Origin: an uncultured Gammaproteobacteria bacterium
Lineage (GTDB): Bacteria; Pseudomonadota; Gammaproteobacteria; Pseudomonadales; Azotimanducaceae_A
NCBI GenBank assembly: GCA_913049565.1
Contig: CAJWZG010000158.1
Span: 1-6,580 of the forward strand
Reading direction: 5' to 3'
DNA length: 6,580 bases
The notes under the pieces: model-generated
Seen by the model: the letters and a program-made list of their open reading frames with translations, nothing else
Databases searched by the model: none
What the model was told of the DNA's origin: nothing
Translations under genes and position numbers: made by a program
Shown: in pieces, positions 1-6,580 of the stretch
Layout: each line of letters begins with the position of its first letter
Numbering within the stretch: position 1 is the stretch's first letter

Positions 1-1521
1 GGTTCTGAAATCGGCGCGCACATTTTATCGGGTGCGATCTTCGAACCCACCGCTCTGAACGAGCTGTTCCCCGACTGGCAAGAGCGCGGTGCGCCACTGG
101 ACAACCCGGTGACAGAAGACCTTGCTTACTTGCTGGTCAACGATACTAACAGAATCAAAATGCCCAGTTTCATCGTCCCTCAAGATCTACACAACGATGG
201 CAATTACGCAATTAGTCTAGGGAATCTGTGCCGTTGGCTTGGCGAGCAGGCAGAGAACATGGGCGTGAACATTTTCCCGGGATTCGCCGCCGCAGAGGTC
301 TTGTACGACGAAAATGGCGCTGTCCGCGGCGTGGCAACTGGCGATATGGGCATCAGCAAGGAAGGCGAGCAAAAAGGTAGCTTCACTCCGGGTTATGAGC
401 TACTGGGTAAGTACACTATTTTTTCAGAAGGTTGCCGCGGCCATTTAGGCAAACAACTAATCCGGAAGTTCAACCTCGATGCAGATAGTGGTACCCAGCA
501 CTATGGGATCGGCATCAAAGAACTTTGGAATATCGATCCTGCAAAACATAAGCCTGGCAGAGTCATCCATGGCGCTGGCTGGCCAATTGGGGGGTTTTTT
601 ACAGGGGCAACTGGCGGCTCCTTTCTCTATCACTTACCAAACAACCAAGTGTCTTTGGGGTTAATCACTGACCTCAGCTATAGCAACCCTTACCTCTCGC
701 CGTTCGACGAGATGCAACGTATGAAACTTCATCCTTTGTACGCAGAAGTTTTAGAGGGTGGAGAGCGCGTGTCATACGGAGCCAGAGCACTCTGCAAAGG
801 AGGAATTCAGGCCCTACCAAAATTAACGGTTCCCGGTGCCCTACTTGCCGGCTGCGATGCAGGCTTCATGAACGTGCTGAAGATAAAAGGCAGTCATACG
901 GCCATGAAATCAGGGATGCTGGCGGCCGAGGCAACATTCGACGAGCTCAAAGAGGGCCATAGCCGCACCGAAGCTTCGAGCTTTCAAACTCGATTTGAAA
1001 ATTCTTGGTTACACGAGGAACTCAATCGAAGCAGGAACTTCGGCCCGGCAGTACACAAGTTGGGAACGGGAGGCGGTGCAGCGTATGCATTCGTTGAACA
1101 GTTTCTTGCTGGCAATCAGCCCTGGACTCTAACCGATCCAACTCCTGATCATGCGACCTTAAAGCCAGCAGCCTCGTGCAAACCCATCGACTATCCCAAG
1201 CCCGATGGCGTACTGTCGTTCGACAAGTTGTCCTCGGTTTTCTTGTCGAATACCAACCACGAGGAAGATCAGCCCTGTCACCTTACGTTGAGAGATGCAG
1301 AAGTGCCGGTGAGGGACAACCTACCAATGTACGCCGAGCCTGCCCAGCGATATTGCCCAGCAGGGGTGTATGAGATTGTGGAGGAAACCAGCGGGCCCAG
1401 ATTCCAGATCAACGCCCAAAACTGCGTGCACTGTAAAACCTGTGATATCAAAGATCCGTCGCAGAACATTACTTGGGTTGTTCCAGAGGGCGCAGGAGGC
1501 CCCAATTATCCCAACATGTAG
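1..1521 (+). CDS. Electron transfer flavoprotein-ubiquinone oxidoreductase (ETF-QO), 5'-truncated by the window edge
   Basis: Membrane-bound flavo-iron-sulfur enzyme that passes electrons from reduced ETF (fed by acyl-CoA and amino-acid dehydrogenases) to ubiquinone. The frame is open from base 1, and the first 36 codons (GSEIGAHILSGA..., ELFPDW, RGAPLDNPV) already match the family, so the GTG at 109 is an internal Val and not the start. About 506 residues are visible; roughly 45-50 N-terminal residues, including the FAD GxGxxG motif, are missing. Family landmarks: HNDGNYAISLGNLCRWL, GFAAAEVLY, EGCRGHLGKQL, YGIGIKELW, KIKGSHTAMKSGMLAAEA, then YPKPDG and TNHEEDQPCHLTLRD. The C-terminal 4Fe-4S domain is complete: Cys452 (CPAGVYE) and Cys475/478/481 (CVHCKTCDIKDP), ending NYPNM. 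Oddities: the loop before GGSF is three residues longer than usual and lacks the TY of the usual TYGGSF, and NVP before KIKG is NVL. Function is confident; whether this is the only copy is unknown. Confidence 0.97.
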   Translation, partial: GSEIGAHILSGAIFEPTALNELFPDWQERGAPLDNPVTEDLAYLLVNDTNRIKMPSFIVPQDLHNDGNYAISLGNLCRWLGEQAENMGVNIFPGFAAAEVLYDENGAVRGVATGDMGISKEGEQKGSFTPGYELLGKYTIFSEGCRGHLGKQLIRKFNLDADSGTQHYGIGIKELWNIDPAKHKPGRVIHGAGWPIGGFFTGATGGSFLYHLPNNQVSLGLITDLSYSNPYLSPFDEMQRMKLHPLYAEVLEGGERVSYGARALCKGGIQALPKLTVPGALLAGCDAGFMNVLKIKGSHTAMKSGMLAAEATFDELKEGHSRTEASSFQTRFENSWLHEELNRSRNFGPAVHKLGTGGGAAYAFVEQFLAGNQPWTLTDPTPDHATLKPAASCKPIDYPKPDGVLSFDKLSSVFLSNTNHEEDQPCHLTLRDAEVPVRDNLPMYAEPAQRYCPAGVYEIVEETSGPRFQINAQNCVHCKTCDIKDPSQNITWVVPEGAGGPNYPNM

Positions 1522-1534
1522 CGACCGGGATAGT

Positions 1535-1581
1535 CATGCACCGAAAAAAGGCCCGGCTGTTACCGGGCTTTTTTATGCATG
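1535..1581. terminator. Bidirectional rho-independent terminator between convergent genes
   Basis: The core hairpin is GCCCGG (1551-1556), loop CTGTTA, CCGGGC (1563-1568), followed by six T (1569-1574). On the other side it is preceded by six A (1544-1549) plus one unpaired G, so the minus strand also reads stem then U-tract. An outer inverted repeat, CATGCA (1535-1540) with TGCATG (1576-1581), extends the dyad. It lies 14 bases after the ETF-QO stop and 38 bases beyond the stop of the convergent DUF1285 gene, so it should stop both transcripts. Confidence 0.88.
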
Positions 1582-1618
1582 AGGCTTGGGCATGAAATTG
1601 GAGCACGAGGTTTATTTA

Positions 1619-2152
1619 TCAGGCGACCATCGATCCAAGGTTGAATCCCTGACCACCGCTGTAGACCATTAGATCATCGCCTTTCGGCTCCCCTTCTTCG
1701 ACCAAACGATAGAAAACACTGCGCTGGATTCGAGCTTCTAATCCATCTCGAATAAGCAAAAACGGCCTTTCTGCTTGCATATATATGGGGTTTTCTTGTC
1801 CAGCGATCACATAATCACCGACATTAGTGCTAAATAGCAGTTGCTTATCGCTCCCTTCACCTCGAACGTCCAGATCTACCGCGATAAACGGTACCTCTTC
1901 CACCGAGATTTTCATTTTTTCCGCCGGCGTTACTAAGTAATAACCATCCTCTTCCCGACGTAATATCGTGGCGAACAGATCGACTAGCGGCTGGCGCTGA
2001 ATCTTCACCCCTTCGTGGTACCACGCACCCTCCCGGTCGATACGAATATCGATCACGCCCGAGTGATCGGGCTGCCATAGGTGAAGCGGAGGCAAGCGTT
2101 TGTTGCGCTGCAACTGAATCAGAGTTTCAAACAGATCGTCGATGTAGGACAT
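1619..2152 (-). CDS. DUF1285 family protein of unknown function
   Basis: A 177-residue soluble protein with no signal peptide or membrane segment. I recognise it as DUF1285 (PF06938) from the conserved run LPPLHLWQP (20-28), a GxWxHxGxxIxR block (42-53), LVDLFATILRREEDG (56-70), LVTPAEKMKISVEEVPF (73-89) and RDGLEARIQRSVFYRLVE (135-152). Family structures are known and show a repeated small beta fold; a signalling or binding role has been suggested but no biochemical function is established to my knowledge. It starts at an ATG with only a weak purine stretch (GTGGG, six bases upstream). It is the last gene of the minus-strand group murF-moaA-DUF1285, 109 bases after moaA, and ends just before the bidirectional terminator. 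The length looks complete. Family assignment is good; no function should be inferred from its neighbours. Confidence 0.9.
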   Translation of the reverse strand: MSYIDDLFETLIQLQRNKRLPPLHLWQPDHSGVIDIRIDREGAWYHEGVKIQRQPLVDLFATILRREEDGYYLVTPAEKMKISVEEVPFIAVDLDVRGEGSDKQLLFSTNVGDYVIAGQENPIYMQAERPFLLIRDGLEARIQRSVFYRLVEEGEPKGDDLMVYSGGQGFNLGSMVA

Positions 2153-2187
2153 AACGGGCCCACGTTCTTATGGAGGGATAGATTAAC

Positions 2188-2203
2188 GGTTGCTAGGTTG
2201 CTA
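2188..2203. repeat. Tandem 8-bp direct repeat (GGTTGCTA x2)
   Basis: Two exact adjacent copies of GGTTGCTA at 2188-2195 and 2196-2203, in the 109-base gap between moaA and the DUF1285 gene, about 36-51 bases upstream of the DUF1285 start. On the minus strand it reads TAGCAACC twice. It could be a binding site for a regulator or a chance slippage duplication. I saw no convincing -35/-10 pair or terminator hairpin in this gap. Confidence 0.5.
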
Positions 2204-2261
2204 AGTGCGGTGGCAATTACGACTTTTCTTCGCCTAGCGCGAGCCCGCCTTCTTGCAGCAT

Positions 2262-3257
2262 TTAGCCACCGATAAACTTCATGACAGTGACTTCGCCTTG
2301 AAAGTTTTCATTTTGTTTGTGCGCCAGTGAACCCATCAGTATGTCGTGTAATGCCGCTTGAGCTTCCTCATCCGGCAATGCCAGAAGGTCGCGAATATTG
2401 GTCGACTTGGCACTGGAAAGGCACCCATAGAGCGCTCCGTTAGAAGACAGGCGCAACCGCGTGCAGTTTCTGCAAAAAGGTTCACTTTCGTTCGCAATAA
2501 TGCCGAAGGAACCTTTACCCGAAACATCGTAGCGCACAGCCGTGGAATCAAAAGGCGCGTCCGTGCGACTAAACGTGTATCGAGTGGACACAAGATCAAG
2601 AATCTCTTCCATGGAAAAGAACTCTCGCTTGTAAGCTGGACTCGCCTGCAAATGCCCCATGTTCATCAGTTCGATAAAGCGTAACTCGATATCACGTTCC
2701 AGCGCGTAATCAAGCAGAGGCAAAATTTGGTCATCGTTGACCTGCTTCATGGGCACCATGTTGATCTTCACTTTCAGGCCGCCGGCTTGCATTAGCTCGA
2801 TACCGTGTAACACCGTGTTCAGATCCCCAGACCTAGCGATATTTCGAAAGTGCTGTCGATCCAGCGTATCAAGACTGACATTGATGCGTTTCATTCCAGA
2901 ATCGATGATGCCTTGAGCATAGCGCGGGAGCAGTTGCCCATTGGTGGTAAGCGACACATCGCTTAGACCCAACTGCATGATGCCCTTTAACGTGTCGGGG
3001 AACTTGGGTGACAGGAGCGGCTCACCGCCGGTAATGCGCACTTTATCGATCCCTGACGTTGCAATAAGCAATTGGGTTGCGCGCACAATTTCCTCGCCGG
3101 TAAGCTCATAGGCGGCTGCCTGAAGACGTTTGCCGTCGGGAACACAATAAGTGCAGGCGTAGTTGCAGGCAGCGGTGAGGCTAAGCCTGAGGTTCCTGAA
3201 CCTTCGCCCCATACGGTCAACGATCAGATTCTGCTTATCGTTGTTTATTTCCTGCAT
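2262..3257 (-). CDS. moaA: GTP 3',8-cyclase MoaA (molybdenum cofactor biosynthesis, radical SAM)
   Basis: Cytoplasmic radical SAM enzyme that converts GTP to 3',8-cyclo-GTP, the first step of molybdopterin synthesis. Numbering from the ATG at 3257 (331 residues, the usual length): N-terminal cluster CNYACTYC (Cys31/35/38), GGEP SAM motif (77-80), C-terminal cluster Cys262/265/279 (CRNCTRLRLS...GC), and the essential C-terminal Gly330-Gly331. Residues that bind GTP in the S. aureus enzyme all appear to be kept: Arg24, Lys72, Arg74, Arg193, Arg267 and Arg269. Start choice: the ATG at 3257 has GTGAG six bases upstream. An in-frame GTG at 3281 would add eight residues, with GGAG 12 bases upstream inside the end of murF; that spacing is long, so I prefer 3257, weakly. 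It follows murF by 33 bases (9 if GTG is used), suggesting one transcript. No other moa genes are in view. Confidence 0.95.
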   Translation of the reverse strand: MQEINNDKQNLIVDRMGRRFRNLRLSLTAACNYACTYCVPDGKRLQAAAYELTGEEIVRATQLLIATSGIDKVRITGGEPLLSPKFPDTLKGIMQLGLSDVSLTTNGQLLPRYAQGIIDSGMKRINVSLDTLDRQHFRNIARSGDLNTVLHGIELMQAGGLKVKINMVPMKQVNDDQILPLLDYALERDIELRFIELMNMGHLQASPAYKREFFSMEEILDLVSTRYTFSRTDAPFDSTAVRYDVSGKGSFGIIANESEPFCRNCTRLRLSSNGALYGCLSSAKSTNIRDLLALPDEEAQAALHDILMGSLAHKQNENFQGEVTVMKFIGG

Positions 3258-3290
3258 GTTGTTCTCACTATCATCGATCACAATTGCAGA

Positions 3291-4700
3291 CTACTCCAGG
3301 TAGCTCAGTAACTGTTCAACAAAGTTCTCTGACCAAAAAATCGTATTTGACCCTTTGACCAGCAAACGATCTCCGGGCGACAGTCTTTTTGTGAGAGCGC
3401 TCGCCAGTGCCTCAGAGCTGTTGGAATAGTGCATCAGCGAATTTGAAGCGATTCGCTCTCCTTTGCTTCCCCCACCCCGTTCAGACAGCGCCTGCCCCAT
3501 GGCGTCTCCGACTAAAACAATACCATTCAGGGACGGGGCATTAACGACCCGTTCAATTAACCGTCGATGCGCTTGCGCACTTTCACCGCCCAACTCTCGC
3601 ATATCTCCCAACACAACGTAGCGTCGCCCTTTTGCCGGTGTCGCCAGAAATGCTGTGAGCGCAGCCTCCATACTAGCGGGATTAGCATTATAGCTGTCAT
3701 CAACGATCTCGACTCCGCCCCGATAGCGAATATTGCCGCGCCCCTGTGGAACGAGACTGTGCTCTAAAGACAACACGGCCTCTAAGTCTATCTGCAGCAG
3801 CTTCGTCGCAAGAATGCAGGCGCATAGCGTCAGTGCCCTGTGCTCGCCACCGCCAGGCACCCTCGCTGATATCCTCTCGCCAAAGAGGGACAATGCCATC
3901 ACATCGTTTTCAAGGCCCAAAATTCGCGCCTGAGCATCTTGCCGATACCCAAATCGATAACCGGGCAAATCGAGTTCATCGTGAATCACGCGCAATCCGT
4001 CGGATGGCAGGGTAGAGAAAATTTCTGCCTTCTCAGCCAACAGTGCATGACGGGAAGCGAAGTTTTCGATATGGGCACGTTGAACATTCAACAAAATCGC
4101 CAGCGTTGGTTGCACCATGGCGGTTAAAGGCTGGATTTCTCCGGGACGACTGGTTCCAATCTCAAACACCCACGCCGGTGCATCAAGTTGCGCATTCGCC
4201 AGCGACAAGGGCACTCCGATATGGTTATTCAGGCTGCCCGGCGGCGCGTAGGCATCAAGAGCGGCACTGAGAAAGTATTTTGCTGTGGTCTTACCGCTAC
4301 TGCCGGTAATCGCTATCACTGGATCCGCCAATCGAGACCTCGCCTGGGCCCCAAGTCGCCATAGGCCGGCGTAGGTATCTGTGCAAACGTACTGGTCTAT
4401 TGGTACATCTCGGCGCTGGGAGACCAGCGCTGCAACGGCTCCTCGCGACAGTGCATCGGCCAAATAATCGTGGCCGTCGATCTCGCTCCGCTTGCTCGGA
4501 TTAAACCGCTCGCCAGGATCTCCTGCCAAGGCGACGAACAAATCACCGGGAACGACTTGGCGGCTATCAACTTTGACACCCGTAACGGGCTGACCTTCAA
4601 GGGGGCGGCTGTTGGGCGATTGAGCAGGCAGCAGGTCGAACATGGCTGCCAGCTCCTGCCCTTTCCATATCGCTGTGTGTTGATCCATGTTTAGCGCCAT
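3291..4700 (-). CDS. murF: UDP-N-acetylmuramoyl-tripeptide--D-alanyl-D-alanine ligase (MurF)
   Basis: ATP-dependent cytoplasmic ligase that adds D-Ala-D-Ala to UDP-MurNAc-tripeptide, the last soluble step of the peptidoglycan precursor. The 469 residues show the Mur ligase order: N-terminal substrate domain with VDSRQVVPGDLFVAL (44-58) and DGHDYLADALSRGA (75-88); central ATPase domain with P-loop GSSGKTT (133-139), NNHIGVPLSLA (158-168), EIGTSRPGEI (180-189), NVQRAHIENF (205-214) and Lys224 of AEKAEIF, at the position of the usually carbamylated Lys; C-terminal domain with DDSYNANPASM (334-344) and VLGDMRELG (363-371). The GTS/GEI and SYNANP motifs favour MurF over MurC/D/E. Oddities: extra residues around 61-73 compared with typical MurF, and KGSN (449-452) where KGSR is usual. 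The ATG at 4700 has no clear ribosome site; Met5 is an alternative. It is not beside murE/mraY but heads a murF-moaA unit, so it may be a relocated or second copy. Confidence 0.92.
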   Translation of the reverse strand: MALNMDQHTAIWKGQELAAMFDLLPAQSPNSRPLEGQPVTGVKVDSRQVVPGDLFVALAGDPGERFNPSKRSEIDGHDYLADALSRGAVAALVSQRRDVPIDQYVCTDTYAGLWRLGAQARSRLADPVIAITGSSGKTTAKYFLSAALDAYAPPGSLNNHIGVPLSLANAQLDAPAWVFEIGTSRPGEIQPLTAMVQPTLAILLNVQRAHIENFASRHALLAEKAEIFSTLPSDGLRVIHDELDLPGYRFGYRQDAQARILGLENDVMALSLFGERISARVPGGGEHRALTLCACILATKLLQIDLEAVLSLEHSLVPQGRGNIRYRGGVEIVDDSYNANPASMEAALTAFLATPAKGRRYVVLGDMRELGGESAQAHRRLIERVVNAPSLNGIVLVGDAMGQALSERGGGSKGERIASNSLMHYSNSSEALASALTKRLSPGDRLLVKGSNTIFWSENFVEQLLSYLE

Positions 4701-4865
4701 TGTTCTATATTAGCGCGAATCCATAAGCCACATTACGCTATTCGACTCGCTCAAGTTTTGCGTTTGCCGATATTTGCTCGCGTCCAATTCTAGGCTGCAA
4801 TGAAACATGGGTTTGTAGAACTCGAGGCGTTAAGATTCCGGAACGTATTCTGGTGGGGTAGTCGT
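4701..4865. promoter_or_regulatory. Divergent intergenic region between murF and sppA
   Basis: This 165-base gap separates the divergent starts of murF and sppA and must hold at least one promoter for each unless transcription enters from elsewhere. The right part (4800-4865) could instead be coding if sppA starts at the upstream ATG. AT-rich stretches such as TAATAT (minus strand, just before murF) and TTGCCG (4764-4769, plus strand) are present, but neither has a well-spaced partner box, so I assign no specific promoter. Confidence 0.4.
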
Positions 4866-6580
4866 ATGTCTGATTCAGCCGCAAATGAAGGATTTCTCTC
4901 CAGATGGGGAAGGCGCATCACAGGTCTTCGAAATTTCATTCTCAACTTTGGTTTTGTTCTTCTCATCGCGTTCATGGTTGGCGCCCTGTTCAGCCGCCCT
5001 GACACACCGAGCATCGAACCCAATAGCGCACTCTTTCTCGTCCCCTCCGGCACTTTAGTCGAAGAAGTTATACCCCCAAACGATTGGCGGGATTTTTTGT
5101 TCACCTCGGCAGATAATGGTTTGATCGAGGTTGCTGATGTGCAGCGAAGCATCGATCTCGCTGCCAACGATGACCGCATCAGTATGCTCGTATTGAAGCT
5201 CGACCAGTTAGGTGGTTTGACGCCGAGCATCGCCATTACTATCGGCGAGCGTTTACAAGCATTCCGAGAAACAGGCAAAAAGGTCATCGCCTACACCGAG
5301 TATAGTGGCCAAACGCAGTATCTTGCAGCAAGCTATGCCGACGAGATTTTTTTGCACCCCATGGGAAGCATTATGCTCACAGGCTTAGGGGGTGACCGGC
5401 TTTACTTCGCTAAGCTGCTCGAAAAACTCAAAGTGACCATGCATATTTTTCGGGTGGGCGAGTACAAATCTGCTGTAGAGCCCTACTCGAGAAACGATAT
5501 GTCGCCCGCAGCCAAGCAGGACAGCGCAAGACTGCTCGATGGTATTTGGAACGCAATGACCGCAACCATCGCCAGCAATCGAGGACTGGGTGTTGACGCG
5601 ATCCTGCAATTCTCAAACGAATATGACCGCCTGATCGCAGCCACATCAGGCGATGGCGCCAAAGCAACCTATGACAGCGGCCTGGTCGATGGCTTGATGA
5701 CCAAAAACGAGTTCAGACAAACCATTGGCAATACTGTTGGTTGGCAAGAGGATCGGCTTAATGGGATCGATTTCCAATCGTATCTAGCCTTTCAGTCCCC
5801 CCTCGACGGCAATGATTTTGGGGCAGATAAACCTGTAATCGGAGTTTTGACGGTACAAGGTAACATCGTGGAATCCGGCGTCGCGGGTGCAACTATGGCC
5901 AATGCAGAATTTTTGGTCGAACAAATCCGGGCGGCAAAAGAAAACGAGCGCGTCGAGGCGCTGGTGCTGCGAGTTGACTCACCCGGCGGTAGCGCTTTCG
6001 CCTCGGAATTAATCCGCGAAGAACTTGAATCACTGCAGGCTGCTGGGAAACCCGTTGTCGCCTCTTTTGGATCGGTAGCCGCATCCGGCGGCTATTGGAT
6101 CGCGGCTGGCGCCAACGCGATTTTCGCCGAACCCACGACTATAACCGGCTCTATCGGTATCTTCGGCCTCGTCCCAAATTTTTCGCGAAGCTTGAACGCC
6201 ATTGGTGTAACCGCCGACGGGGTAGGAAGTGCGCCTCTAGCGCGCGGGCTTAGTGTCGTTGGCGAGCTCAGCGAACAGGCACAGACCATCATTCAACTCA
6301 CCATCGATCATGGCTACTCCCAGTTCATAGACTTGGTGGCTAGTGGGAGAAACATGTCCAAAGAAGCAGTAGAAGAGATTGCTCAGGGACGTATCTGGAG
6401 TGGTGCCACAGCTCAAGAAATCGGGCTGGTTGACCAGCTAGGTGGTTTGCAAACTGCTATCGAACACGCAGCGACTTTAGCTGCATTAGACGACTACACT
6501 AGCGAGCATATCCGACCTCCCATCGATCCAAGGAGCCTAATCATCATGGAGTTGATGCAGGCTTCGAGCCCTCGGGTGGG
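4866..6580 (+). CDS. sppA: Signal peptide peptidase SppA, 67K type (protease IV), 3'-truncated by the window edge
   Basis: Inner-membrane serine protease of family S49 that degrades signal peptides after their release. The frame is open to the right edge, giving 571 residues; about 45 are missing compared with the 618 of E. coli SppA. Layout: short basic cytoplasmic N-terminus, one membrane anchor (about 23-42), then two tandem S49 domains. The general-base Lys is Lys201 in GEYKSAVEPYSRNDMS, matching E. coli Lys209; the nucleophile is Ser407 in SVAASGGYWIA, matching Ser409. VDSPGGSA (370-377), TTITGSIGIFG (424-434), GRIWSGATA (508-516) and GLVDQLGG (520-527) are further family marks. The ATG at 4866 has GGTGGGG seven bases upstream and gives a typical short tail. 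An in-frame ATG at 4800 (AGG five bases upstream, in-frame stop TAG at 4791) would add 22 residues and cannot be excluded. It is divergent from murF. Confidence 0.96.
   Translation, partial: MSDSAANEGFLSRWGRRITGLRNFILNFGFVLLIAFMVGALFSRPDTPSIEPNSALFLVPSGTLVEEVIPPNDWRDFLFTSADNGLIEVADVQRSIDLAANDDRISMLVLKLDQLGGLTPSIAITIGERLQAFRETGKKVIAYTEYSGQTQYLAASYADEIFLHPMGSIMLTGLGGDRLYFAKLLEKLKVTMHIFRVGEYKSAVEPYSRNDMSPAAKQDSARLLDGIWNAMTATIASNRGLGVDAILQFSNEYDRLIAATSGDGAKATYDSGLVDGLMTKNEFRQTIGNTVGWQEDRLNGIDFQSYLAFQSPLDGNDFGADKPVIGVLTVQGNIVESGVAGATMANAEFLVEQIRAAKENERVEALVLRVDSPGGSAFASELIREELESLQAAGKPVVASFGSVAASGGYWIAAGANAIFAEPTTITGSIGIFGLVPNFSRSLNAIGVTADGVGSAPLARGLSVVGELSEQAQTIIQLTIDHGYSQFIDLVASGRNMSKEAVEEIAQGRIWSGATAQEIGLVDQLGGLQTAIEHAATLAALDDYTSEHIRPPIDPRSLIIMELMQASSPRV

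Noticed and set aside
109..111. GTG as the start of the ETF-QO gene
   Set aside because: The 36 in-frame codons before it encode conserved ETF-QO sequence, so the gene continues beyond the left edge.
2217..2261. A 14-codon frame (MLQEGGLALGEEKS) starting immediately after the moaA stop on the minus strand
   Set aside because: Too short, with no family resemblance; moaA already ends at its required Gly-Gly, so this is not a lost C-terminus.
2358..2684. A 108-codon open frame on the plus strand
   Set aside because: Antisense to the C-terminal half of moaA, which contains the conserved second iron-sulfur motif; basic low-quality composition typical of shadow frames.
4701..4799. Specific sigma-70 promoter boxes for murF or sppA
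   Set aside because: AT-rich hexamers occur, but no pair has both a good match and correct spacing, so only a general divergent regulatory region is annotated.
4790..5287. A 165-codon open frame on the minus strand
   Set aside because: It lies antisense to the N-terminal part of sppA, whose protein is clearly conserved; its composition (rich in Arg, Ser, Asn) looks like a shadow and it matches no family I know.
6520..6533. Exact 14-base match (CCATCGATCCAAGG) between this site in sppA and 1627-1640 in the DUF1285 gene
   Set aside because: Both copies are inside coding sequence, with no extended similarity around them; one such match in a window this size is plausible by chance.

Overview
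The window (6580 bases, moderate GC) carries five protein-coding genes and no mobile element, CRISPR array, tRNA or rRNA that I can support. It reads like ordinary chromosomal DNA of a Gram-negative proteobacterium. Ubiquinone-linked ETF dehydrogenase, a 67K-type SppA, MurF, MoaA and a DUF1285 protein together fit a gammaproteobacterium, probably a marine, fatty-acid or amino-acid oxidising heterotroph. The taxonomic guess is an inference from gene content only.

Layout, left to right. Bases 1-1521 (+) hold the C-terminal ~506 residues of electron transfer flavoprotein-ubiquinone oxidoreductase (ETF-QO); its start lies off the left edge. A symmetrical bidirectional terminator (about 1535-1581) closes it and also faces the end of the convergent minus-strand gene group. 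That group reads right to left as murF (3291-4700), moaA (2262 to 3257 or 3281) and a DUF1285 gene (1619-2152). murF and moaA are almost abutting and probably co-transcribed and perhaps translationally coupled; 109 bases separate moaA from the DUF1285 gene. A 165-base divergent intergenic region (4701-4865) then leads to sppA (+, from 4866), which is open to the right edge and lacks only about its last 45 residues.

Functionally the genes are housekeeping: ETF-QO feeds electrons from flavoprotein dehydrogenases into ubiquinone, MurF completes the cytoplasmic UDP-MurNAc-pentapeptide, MoaA starts molybdenum cofactor synthesis, and SppA degrades cleaved signal peptides at the inner membrane. They do not form one pathway. 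The points most worth a second look are a divergent ETF-QO whose ubiquinone-site region differs from the family consensus, a MurF located next to moaA instead of inside the division/cell-wall cluster and with an altered C-terminal KGSR motif, and an unusually symmetrical terminator. I looked for a novel defence, mobile or RNA-based system and did not find one.
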